From Microbacterium sp. LWH13-1.2 (GTDB taxonomy: Bacteria; Actinomycetota; Actinomycetes; Actinomycetales; Microbacteriaceae): a stretch of DNA of 64,000 nucleotides. Shown here piece after piece: positions 40,127-47,531 of the stretch. Made by a program: the position numbers and the translations under genes. The number at the start of each line of letters is the position of its first letter. Position 1 is the first letter of the stretch. The stretch covers positions 1,364,001 through 1,428,000 of the forward strand of contig NZ_CP151635.1 in the NCBI RefSeq assembly GCF_038397735.1, written 5' to 3'. A model generated the notes under the pieces. That model searched no databases. It was not told where the DNA came from and worked only from the letters and a program-made list of their open reading frames with translations.

Positions 40127-40852
40127 TCAGACGTCGATGACGGCGAGCCGATACCCGCGCTTCACGACCGTGTGCACGAGAGCCTTGTCTCCCAGAGCCT
40201 CGCGCAGGCGTGCGACCGCGACCTCCACCGCGTGAGCGGTGCGCTCCGCCCCGGGGAGGACGTCGCCGAGTTCCGAGCGCGAGAGAACGCTCCCGCCTGC
40301 CGCTGCCAGTGCGTCCATCAGCGCGGTGGCGGATCGTGAGAGCGGGATGAATCCGTCGTCGACCACGACTCCCCTGCTTCTGACCTGCATCCGCCCCGAG
40401 TCGGTCGGCAGCGACGGAGCGCCACCGCCCTCGAAATGCTCGACGACGTGGCGTGCGAACGTTCCGGCCTGATCGGCGTTCGCGATCGCGGTGCGGACCT
40501 GCATCCGGTTCATCGCCGCCGCGCCGCTCGCCCCGCCGACCACCACGAGCAGTCGGCCCGAGTCGATGCGGCGCCGGATACGGCCGAGTGAGCCTGTCTG
40601 CTCGGCGACCGCTGCCCACGACGTCGCTGCCGCGGGCGACAAGAACAGCACGGCATCGGCTTCGCCGCGTTCGGCGCCTGAGACCGTGCCGATGAGCCGC
40701 TCCTTCTCGCCCGTTCGTGCGGCTCCTTCTGAGACCCGGACACCGCGGACGACGGCGCCCCCGCCCGTGAGCATCGCAGCGATGTCTGCGCTATGCTCGT
40801 CGCCCACCAAGATGACAGTGCAGCCGATCAGGGGCGAGTCCGGCGATGTCAC
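40127..40852 (-). CDS. winged-helix regulator with shortened HemD-like domain
   Basis: The C-terminal 80 residues are an OmpR/PhoB-type winged helix, with GYRLAVIDV as the terminal wing. The first 130 residues resemble one lobe of uroporphyrinogen-III synthase (VLFLSPAAATSWAAVAEQ, VVVGGASGAAAM). Full-length HemD-winged-helix regulators accompany nirBD in actinobacteria; this one has little more than half of the HemD part. The start is uncertain: GTG at 40852 is chosen, giving 241 residues; GTG at 40891 is the alternative, giving 254. It follows the FAD oxidoreductase by 40 bases and is probably cotranscribed. It may control that gene. Confidence 0.75.
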   Translation of the reverse strand: MTSPDSPLIGCTVILVGDEHSADIAAMLTGGGAVVRGVRVSEGAARTGEKERLIGTVSGAERGEADAVLFLSPAAATSWAAVAEQTGSLGRIRRRIDSGRLLVVVGGASGAAAMNRMQVRTAIANADQAGTFARHVVEHFEGGGAPSLPTDSGRMQVRSRGVVVDDGFIPLSRSATALMDALAAAGGSVLSRSELGDVLPGAERTAHAVEVAVARLREALGDKALVHTVVKRGYRLAVIDV

Positions 40853-40892
40853 CGAAGCGGCCCGCGCTCGGCGCGCACGAAGGCCGTCCACA

Positions 40893-42044
40893 TCAGATCG
40901 CCTGGAGCGCGCGCACTCGCGGCGTCCGACCTGCGGTGATGCCGCTGCCACCGGCGCGGGACGACGAGATGTTCCATTCCTGTGCCTCGGGATCGGCCGT
41001 CCCCGACTCGCCGATGTCCGCGATGCGAACGCTGCGAAGACCGAGCATCGACGGGTCCGCCTGGCTGCGGAGGATGGCGTCTCCTCCGAGGACCCTGGTC
41101 GTCGCCACCTCGGCCATCGCGAGGCCCGGCGCAAGGCGACCGACGCAGCGCCCCTCGAACCACGCGACCTCGCCGATCGCCAGGATGTGCGGCTCGGAGG
41201 TGCGGCAGCGCTCATCGATCACGATGCCGCCTGCCGGCGCGACCTCGATCGATGCGTTGCGCGCGAGCTCGTCGCGCGGCCGCACTCCCACGGCGAACAG
41301 GACGACGTCGACCGGTTCGATCGACCCGTCATCGAGTTCCAGCGCACTCACGCCGACGGACGGCTCCGCGGTGATGCGGGTGGGGCGCACGCCCGAACGC
41401 ACCTCGATGCCCCTCGCCTCCATCAACGCGGTGATCTCGCTCTCGTCGGACGGACCCAGCTGCGGGGAGGTGTGGTGTTCGGCGTGCGGGAAGACGCTCG
41501 GCTCGATGCCCATCGCGACCAGCGCATCAGCGGCGTCGAGCCCGAGCAGACCGCCTCCGATGATCGCGCCGCGAAGAGGCCGGCCGGCCACGCGCCCACG
41601 CGCGGCGGCATAGCGACCGAGTCGCTCCAGGTCGTCGAGTGTGCGATACGCGAAGCACCCGACGAGATCCGTGCCGTCGATCTCCTCGGGGGTGACCGCG
41701 TATGAACCCGTCGCGAGCACCAGGGTGTCGTAGCGGATCACCCGACGGGATCGCGTCGTCACCGTGCGTCCCGCGGTGTCGATGCGGAGGACGCGGTCGT
41801 CGGCGAGAAACCGCACCCGGAAGTCGTCGAAGACCGAACGGTCGAGCTCCAGCCCCTTCGACGTCCCACCGCGGACGAAGCCGGTCAGCTCCGTGCGGTC
41901 GTACGGGAGGGTTCCCTCATCGCCGATCACCGTGACGTGCATCGGCTTCTCAGCCCTGCCGATGAGGCTCTCGACGAATCGGTGCGCCACCATGCCCGCT
42001 CCGACGACCACGATCTCCTCGGTGGTGAGGATGGCCTCGTACAT
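40893..42044 (-). CDS. NirB-like NAD(P)H-FAD oxidoreductase, free-standing
   Basis: The 383-residue protein matches the N-terminal FAD/NAD module of nitrite reductase NirB: FAD loop VVVGAGMVAHRFVE, NAD loop IIGGGLLGLDAADAL and the second FAD motif HILAIGEVAW. It stops where NirB would continue into the [2Fe-2S] and sirohaem domains, so it cannot reduce nitrite alone. It may be a ferredoxin or rubredoxin reductase, or the redox partner of the adjacent regulator. The ATG at 42044 has a GGAG site and matches the NirB N-terminus. A TTG at 42116 would add 24 residues. Confidence 0.8.
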   Translation of the reverse strand: MYEAILTTEEIVVVGAGMVAHRFVESLIGRAEKPMHVTVIGDEGTLPYDRTELTGFVRGGTSKGLELDRSVFDDFRVRFLADDRVLRIDTAGRTVTTRSRRVIRYDTLVLATGSYAVTPEEIDGTDLVGCFAYRTLDDLERLGRYAAARGRVAGRPLRGAIIGGGLLGLDAADALVAMGIEPSVFPHAEHHTSPQLGPSDESEITALMEARGIEVRSGVRPTRITAEPSVGVSALELDDGSIEPVDVVLFAVGVRPRDELARNASIEVAPAGGIVIDERCRTSEPHILAIGEVAWFEGRCVGRLAPGLAMAEVATTRVLGGDAILRSQADPSMLGLRSVRIADIGESGTADPEAQEWNISSSRAGGSGITAGRTPRVRALQAI

Positions 42045-42259
42045 GCTGCTCCATTCGCCGGGGGACGTCGTGAAGGCGACGATAGGAGCACGGTGTTTCC
42101 CCCATGTGACGTGCAATGTCTCCTGCGTCGAACGTTCTGCTCACAGATCGGTAACGATCATTGCGAGAAGCGGCCACCACATCGGATGCCCCCTGGCGTA
42201 CTAGGCTGAAGCTCGTCCTTTCCGCCTCCCGCGGGCCCTACCGCGCAAGGAGAATCACC
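42045..42259. promoter_or_regulatory. divergent promoter region between FAD oxidoreductase and DUF349 gene
   Basis: The two genes point away from each other. For the plus-strand gene a -10-like TAGGCT lies at 42202-42207, 53 bases before the GTG, with no good -35. The minus-strand promoter is not clear. GATCGGTAACGATC (42147-42160) is a perfect inverted repeat of GATCG around TAAC and could be an operator for the neighbouring winged-helix regulator. Confidence 0.4.
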
Positions 42260-43624
42260 GTGTCTGCCACAGAGCCGTCGAAGCCGACTCCCCCCGTTCC
42301 CACCCGACCCGCCGCGCCGCTGCCGCGGAAGCTGCCCAAGCCCGCCGCTGCCGCTCCGGCTGCCACCGCCGCGCCCGTCAGCGCGTCGTCTGCCGCAGAC
42401 GCCGCCAAGTGGGGTCGTGTGTCCGAAGACGGCACGGTCGAGGTCCGCGAGGGCGAAGACTGGCGCGTCGTCGGGCAGTACCCCGACGGCACTCCCGACG
42501 AGGCACTCGCCTACTTCGTGCGCAAGTACGACGACATCGCTTTCAAGGTCCACGCCCTCGAGCAGCGCCATCAGTCCGGTGGCGCGTCCGCAGCCGATCT
42601 AGTGAAGCAGGCCGGTCATCTGCTCGACGAGGCGACGGGCGCCGCAGCGGTCGGTGATCTCGCCGGACTCCGCGAGCGGCTGAACACGCTGACCGCGTCG
42701 CTGTCGGAGGCGACCGCGCAGGAGGCCCAGCAGGCCAAGGAGCTCGTCGACCAGGCCGTCGCCGAGCGCACGGCACTGGTCGAGCGCGCCGAGGCGATCG
42801 CTGCGCGCGATCTGTCGAAGGTGCAGTGGAAGCAGGTCACGGCCGAGCTCGGCGAGCTCTTCGACGCCTGGCAGGCACATCAGCAGAACGGTCCTCGCCT
42901 GTCGAAGAGCGTGTCGCAGCAGCTCTGGAAGCGATTCCGTGACGCGCGCGGCACCGTCGACAAGGCACGCCGTGCCTTCTACTCCGAGCTGGACGACACG
43001 CACAAGATCGCCCGCGACGCCAAGACCCGTCTGGTCGAACGAGCCGAGGCCCTCGCCCCGCGCGGCGTCGACGGCATCCCGTCGTACCGGAATCTCCTCG
43101 ACGAGTGGAAGGCCGCAGGCCGCGCTGGCCGCAAGGCGGACGACGCTCTCTGGGCACGGTTCAAGGCTGCCGGTGACGCGCTGTACGCGGCGCGCGCCGA
43201 GCAGTCCGCCGCGGAGGAAGCCGAGTCCGGTCCGAAGATCGAGGCGCGCCAGGCACTCCTCGAAGAGGCCAAAGCGGTTGCCGACGAGCCGAACATCAAG
43301 CGCGCCCGCGCGCTGCTCACGGGTATCCAGCGCCAGTGGGATGAACTCGGCCGCATCTTCCCCCGTGAGAAGGAGCGTGCACTCGACGATCGCCTGCGCA
43401 CGATCGAACAGGCGCTCAAGGCTCGCGAAGAGGTCGACTGGAAGAAGAACAACCCCGAGACCAAGGCGCGCGCCAACGACATGAGCTCGCAGCTGCTCGA
43501 GGCCATCGAGAAGCTCGAGGCCGAGCTCGCCGCGGCAGAGAAGTCGGGCGACAAGAAGGCAGCCAAGACCGCAGCGGATGCTCTCGAAGCACGCCGCACC
43601 TGGCTCAGCGCGCTCGGAGGCTGA
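42260..43624 (+). CDS. DUF349 coiled-coil protein
   Basis: The 454-residue protein starts with GTG at 42260 behind AAGGAG. The first 50 residues are Pro/Ala-rich and probably disordered. Then comes a series of helical DUF349 repeats (about 100-420) with the recurring W-x6-G/A-x6-D/LW-x-RF pattern (LWKRFRDARG, LWARFKAAGD) and charged coiled coils to the C-terminus. DUF349 proteins lie next to rel in many actinobacteria; their role is unknown. The sequence is soluble and highly charged. Confidence 0.85.
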   Translation: MSATEPSKPTPPVPTRPAAPLPRKLPKPAAAAPAATAAPVSASSAADAAKWGRVSEDGTVEVREGEDWRVVGQYPDGTPDEALAYFVRKYDDIAFKVHALEQRHQSGGASAADLVKQAGHLLDEATGAAAVGDLAGLRERLNTLTASLSEATAQEAQQAKELVDQAVAERTALVERAEAIAARDLSKVQWKQVTAELGELFDAWQAHQQNGPRLSKSVSQQLWKRFRDARGTVDKARRAFYSELDDTHKIARDAKTRLVERAEALAPRGVDGIPSYRNLLDEWKAAGRAGRKADDALWARFKAAGDALYAARAEQSAAEEAESGPKIEARQALLEEAKAVADEPNIKRARALLTGIQRQWDELGRIFPREKERALDDRLRTIEQALKAREEVDWKKNNPETKARANDMSSQLLEAIEKLEAELAAAEKSGDKKAAKTAADALEARRTWLSALGG

Positions 43625-43652
43625 CCCTCTCCACAGATCCACGGATCGACCC

Positions 43653-43701
43653 GGAACGCGGGATGCAACGCGCCAGACTGGCGGGATGCATCCCGCGTTC
43701 C
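43653..43701. repeat. palindrome and half-site repeat over the AbiEi-like start
   Basis: GCGGGATGCATCCCGC at 43681-43696 is a perfect 16-bp palindrome containing the ATG of the AbiEi-like gene. A direct copy of its left half, GCGGGATGCA, lies at 43658-43667. A 15-bp inverted repeat (GGAACGCGGGATGCA at 43653-43667 with its complement at 43687-43701) spans both. This could be an operator for the AbiEi-like DNA-binding protein, or a hairpin ending the DUF349 transcript. AbiEi antitoxins are known to bind inverted repeats in their own promoter. Confidence 0.6.
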
Positions 43702-44237
43702 TGTATCTGCCGGGTGGCCGGCTGACCGCCCCCGAACTCAGCGCTGCACGGCTCGACGGTCATCTCATCGAACTCGGTGAGGGGTACATCCCGGCCGATC
43801 TGGTCGAGAGTGCGAGTGCGCGAGCAGCTGCGGTCGCGACTCTCATCCCGGCGGACACCGCGGCGTCGGGACCGACGGCCGCGTGGATCCACGGTGCCGG
43901 TGACGCTCCCCCGGCCCGTCACCACGTCAGACGGGCGGTGCAGAGGCGGATCCGCCCCGCCGTTCCCGCGCGTGTCACCCTGCACGACACCGCGCTGCCC
44001 GCATCCGATCTCGTCTGGATCGGTGGAGTGCCGGTCATGACGCCCGCTCGCACGATGACCGACCTCGCACTCGGTCTCTACCGCGACGAGTCACTGCGAC
44101 GTTGGATGGTGCTGCTGTCCCTCGTCGACCCGCAGCTGGTCTCCGAAGCCATCGCACATCTGGACGCACTGTCGCGAGTACCGGGAAAGCGCGCCGGCCG
44201 CGGAGCGCTCGAGAGGCTGCTCGTCAGGACGACGTGA
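43686..44237 (+). CDS. AbiEi-like type IV antitoxin family protein, no toxin partner
   Basis: The 183-residue protein resembles the actinobacterial AbiEi_4-like group: an N-terminal DNA-binding-like segment (LTAPELSAARLDGHLIELGEGY), then AAWIHGAGDAPP and the C-terminal motif VPVMTPARTMTDLAL. AbiEi proteins repress their own operon and neutralise an AbiEii nucleotidyltransferase toxin. No AbiEii gene is adjacent: DUF349 is upstream, and rel runs convergently, overlapping by 14 bases at the 3' ends. It may be an orphan regulator. The start codon sits inside a perfect palindrome. Confidence 0.7.
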   Translation: MHPAFLYLPGGRLTAPELSAARLDGHLIELGEGYIPADLVESASARAAAVATLIPADTAASGPTAAWIHGAGDAPPARHHVRRAVQRRIRPAVPARVTLHDTALPASDLVWIGGVPVMTPARTMTDLALGLYRDESLRRWMVLLSLVDPQLVSEAIAHLDALSRVPGKRAGRGALERLLVRTT

Positions 44238-46473
44238 CGCGGTACACGTCGTAGACCGCGTCGATGCGTCGCACGGCGTTCAGTACCCGATCGAGGTGCA
44301 CGGCGTCACCCATCTCGAACACGAAACGGCTGATCGCGAGGCGCTCGTCGGTCGTGCTGACCGTCGCCGAGAGGATGTTGACGTGGTGCTCGCTGAGCAC
44401 GCGGGTGACGTCTGAGAGCAGGCCCGACCTGTCCAGCGCTTCGACCTGGATCTGCACGCGGAAGACGCTCTTCGTCGTCGGCGCCCAGGACACCTCGACG
44501 AAGCGATCTTCCTCGCCGGCGAGGGCCTTCACGTTCGGGCAGTCCGTGCGGTGCACCGAGACGCCGCTTCCGCGCGTCACGAACCCCACGATCTCGTCAC
44601 CGGGAACGGGCGTGCAGCACTTGGCGACCTTGACGAGGATGTCGGAAGCCCCTCGCACCAGCACGCCCGAGTCACCGGCACGCGGCTCTCGCGACGGCAT
44701 GCTGCCCGGGAGATCGATCGGACCGGTGGCCGGGTCTGTCGCGGCGACGAGTGCAGTGACCTTCTCGAGCACCGACTGCGTCGAGACATGGCCTTCTCCG
44801 ACCGCCGCGTAGAGCGCCGAGACGTCTTCATAGCGGAGCTGGTGGGCGACCTCGGCGAACGAATCCTGGCTCATCAGACGTTGCAAGGGCATGTTCTGTC
44901 GGCGCATCGCGCGCGCGATCGCTTCCTTGCCCTGCTCGATCGCCTCTTCGCGGCGCTCCTTCGTGAACCACCCGCGGATCTTGTTCCTGGCGCGGGTGCT
45001 CTTGACGAAGCCGAGCCAGTCCTGACTCGGACCGGCGTCAGGGTTCTTCGAGGTGAATACCTCGACGACATCACCGCTCTTGAGTTCGGACTCCAGCGGC
45101 ACGAGGCGCCCATTGACCTTGGAACCCATCGTGCGGTGGCCGATCTCGGTGTGCACGGCGTAGGCGAAGTCGACGGGAGTCGCGCCGGCGGGGAGCCCGA
45201 CCACGCGTCCCTTCGGTGTGAAGACGTAGACCTCCTTCGCCCCGATCTCGAAGCGGAGGGAGTCCAGGAACTCACCGGGATCGGCGGTCTCGGCCTGCCA
45301 GTCCGAGATGTGCGCGAGCCAGGCCATGTCGCTGTCCGACGCGCGAACCTCGGCCTTGCCGCCGTTCATGCGCTCTTTGTACATCCAGTGGGCCGCGACG
45401 CCGTACTCAGCCTGCTGGTGCATCTCGTGCGTGCGGATCTGGATCTCGACCGTGCGCCCCGACGGACCGATCACGGTCGTGTGCAGGGACTGGTAGAGGT
45501 TGAACTTCGGGGTCGCGATGTAATCCTTGAAACGACCGGGGAGCGGTGTCCAGCGGGCGTGGATAGCACCGAGAACGGCATAGCAGTCGCGCACGGACGC
45601 GACCAGCACGCGGATGCCGATCAGGTCGTAGATGTCGTCGAACTCGCGGCCGCGGACCACCATCTTCTGGTAGACGGAGTACAGCTGCTTCGGACGCCCG
45701 ACGACCTTGCCGCGGATGCGCAGATCCCTCAGGTCCTCGTCGATCTCCTCGACGACCTGAGCGAGGTACTTCTCGCGCTGCGGAGTGCGCTGAGCGATCA
45801 GATTGTGGATCTCGTTGTAGATCTTCGGATGCAGCACGGCGAAGGACAGATCTTCGAGCTCCGACTTGATCGCCTGGATGCCGAGGCGATTGGCCAGCGG
45901 CGCGTAGATCTCGAGCGTCTCCTTGGCCTTCTTCGCCGCCTTCTCGGGCGGCACGAAGCCCCAGGTCCGCGCGTTGTGCAGCCGGTCGGCGAGCTTGATG
46001 AGCAGCACGCGGATGTCCTTCGACATCGCGACGATCATCTTGCGAACGGTCTCGGCCTGCGCGCTCTCGCCGTACTTGACCTTGTCGAGCTTGGTCACGC
46101 CGTCGACGAGCATGGCGACCTCGTCGCCGAACTCGGCGGTGAGGTCGGTGAGCGCGTAGCCGGTGTCCTCCACGGTGTCGTGCAGGAGTGCCGCCGCGAT
46201 GGCTCGAGGACCGAGGCCCATCTCTGCGAGGATCTGGGCGACGGCGAGCGGGTGCGTGATGTACGGCTCACCGCTCTGGCGCTGCTGACCCGTGTGCTTG
46301 TCCTTCGCCACGGTGTAGGCACGCTCGATGACCGCGAGATCACCCCGTGGATGGTTCGCACGCACGGTGCGGATCAGGTTGTCGAGGTCGTTGACCCTGG
46401 GCGCGCGGGAGAAGATGCGGGGAACCAGTCGTCTCAGGCTGGATCCCTGCGACGCCGTCTGCGGTTCCGCCAT
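44224..46473 (-). CDS. rel: bifunctional (p)ppGpp synthetase/hydrolase (RSH)
   Basis: This enzyme makes and degrades the alarmone (p)ppGpp. The 749 residues show the HD hydrolase domain with LLHDTVEDT and KLADRLHNART, the synthetase domain with EFDDIYDLIGIR, a TGS domain (VYVFTPKGRVVGLP), a zinc-finger-like region (CTPVPGDEIVGFV, TDCPN), and a C-terminal ACT domain (RSGLLSDVTRVLSEHHVN). Both active sites look intact. The 3' end overlaps the convergent AbiEi-like gene by 14 bases. apt, usually between secF and rel in actinobacteria, is absent. Confidence 0.96.
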   Translation of the reverse strand: MAEPQTASQGSSLRRLVPRIFSRAPRVNDLDNLIRTVRANHPRGDLAVIERAYTVAKDKHTGQQRQSGEPYITHPLAVAQILAEMGLGPRAIAAALLHDTVEDTGYALTDLTAEFGDEVAMLVDGVTKLDKVKYGESAQAETVRKMIVAMSKDIRVLLIKLADRLHNARTWGFVPPEKAAKKAKETLEIYAPLANRLGIQAIKSELEDLSFAVLHPKIYNEIHNLIAQRTPQREKYLAQVVEEIDEDLRDLRIRGKVVGRPKQLYSVYQKMVVRGREFDDIYDLIGIRVLVASVRDCYAVLGAIHARWTPLPGRFKDYIATPKFNLYQSLHTTVIGPSGRTVEIQIRTHEMHQQAEYGVAAHWMYKERMNGGKAEVRASDSDMAWLAHISDWQAETADPGEFLDSLRFEIGAKEVYVFTPKGRVVGLPAGATPVDFAYAVHTEIGHRTMGSKVNGRLVPLESELKSGDVVEVFTSKNPDAGPSQDWLGFVKSTRARNKIRGWFTKERREEAIEQGKEAIARAMRRQNMPLQRLMSQDSFAEVAHQLRYEDVSALYAAVGEGHVSTQSVLEKVTALVAATDPATGPIDLPGSMPSREPRAGDSGVLVRGASDILVKVAKCCTPVPGDEIVGFVTRGSGVSVHRTDCPNVKALAGEEDRFVEVSWAPTTKSVFRVQIQVEALDRSGLLSDVTRVLSEHHVNILSATVSTTDERLAISRFVFEMGDAVHLDRVLNAVRRIDAVYDVYRVTSS

Positions 46474-46509
46474 CCGCTCACCTCCGAATCACAACAGCTT
46501 ACGCGTGCT

Positions 46510-46530
46510 CTGCGGGGTGCGGCCCCGTAG
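46510..46530 (-). terminator. possible terminator hairpin after secF
   Basis: CTGCGGGG (46510-46517) pairs with CCCCGTAG (46523-46530), with one G-T pair and a 5-base loop. It lies 12 bases beyond the secF stop and upstream of rel. There is no T-run, so it may act with Rho or only as an RNA-stabilising hairpin. Confidence 0.35.
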
Positions 46531-46541
46531 AACGGGAACGA

Positions 46542-47531
46542 TCAGGCCTCTGCAGTTGCCTTCTCGCGGGACTCGCGCACCTTCTCGTCACGGGCCTTGA
46601 TCTGCGGCTCGTTCTCGCGGAAGAGCGAGTAGAGCGGGGCGGCGACGAAGAGGGTCGAGTACGTGGCCACCAGGATGCCGACGAAGATCGACAGCGAGAT
46701 GTCGGTCAGCGACTCGGCACCGAGCCAGAAGGCTCCGATGAAGAGCACAGCGCCCACCGGCAGCGCGGCCACCACCGAGGTGTTGATCGATCGCACGAGT
46801 GTCTGGTTGACCGCCAGGTTGACCGATTCGCCGAAGGTCCGAGAGGAATTCTCGCCGTCTTCCGTGGTGTTCTCGCGGATCTTGTCGAACACGACGGTGG
46901 TGTCGTACAGCGAGTACGCGAGGATCGTCAGGAAGCCGATGACGGCGGCGGGCGAGATCTCGAAGCCGGCCAGCGCGTACACGCCCACCGTGATCACGAG
47001 CACGTCGAGCAGGCCGATGATCGCGGCAGCCGACATCTTCCAGGTGCGGAAGTAGATCGCGAGAATCAGGAATGTCAAAGCGAGGAAGATCGCGAGCCCC
47101 CACAACGACTGCTTCGTGACGTTCTCCCCCCAGGCCGGGCCGATGAACGACGATGTGACGCTCTCGGGCTCGACGCCATAGGCCTCCGCCAGCGCTTCGG
47201 AGACCTGCTGGGTCTCCTCCGCGCTCATCTGGTCGGTCTGCACGCGGATGTCGCTGCCGCTGATGACGACCACCTTGGTCGCAGCACCCGGCACGACGGA
47301 CTGCACGGCATCCGTCGCGGTCTGCTGCTCGGTGGAGTCCGGCGCCTGGACCGTGAACTGCGATCCTCCGGTGAATTCGATCGAGAACTGGATCGGCCGG
47401 ATCAGCGGCACGAGAGCAGAGCCCACGACGAGGATGATCGCGATGATGAACCACAGTCGGCGCTTCGCGACGAACGGGAAGGACGTCTTGCCCGTGTAGA
47501 GATTGTTTCCGAATTCGTTCATGGAAGCCAT
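46542..47531 (-). CDS. secF: protein translocase subunit SecF
   Basis: SecF with SecD uses the proton gradient to pull secreted proteins through SecYEG. The 329 residues have six membrane helices: one N-terminal (WFIIAIILVVGSALVPL), a periplasmic loop with IEFTGGSQFTVQ, then five more ending near FVAAPLYSLF. The ATG at 47531 shares a base with the secD stop. A GTG one codon earlier is also possible. The C-terminal tail is basic and cytoplasmic. Confidence 0.96.
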   Translation of the reverse strand: MASMNEFGNNLYTGKTSFPFVAKRRLWFIIAIILVVGSALVPLIRPIQFSIEFTGGSQFTVQAPDSTEQQTATDAVQSVVPGAATKVVVISGSDIRVQTDQMSAEETQQVSEALAEAYGVEPESVTSSFIGPAWGENVTKQSLWGLAIFLALTFLILAIYFRTWKMSAAAIIGLLDVLVITVGVYALAGFEISPAAVIGFLTILAYSLYDTTVVFDKIRENTTEDGENSSRTFGESVNLAVNQTLVRSINTSVVAALPVGAVLFIGAFWLGAESLTDISLSIFVGILVATYSTLFVAAPLYSLFRENEPQIKARDEKVRESREKATAEA

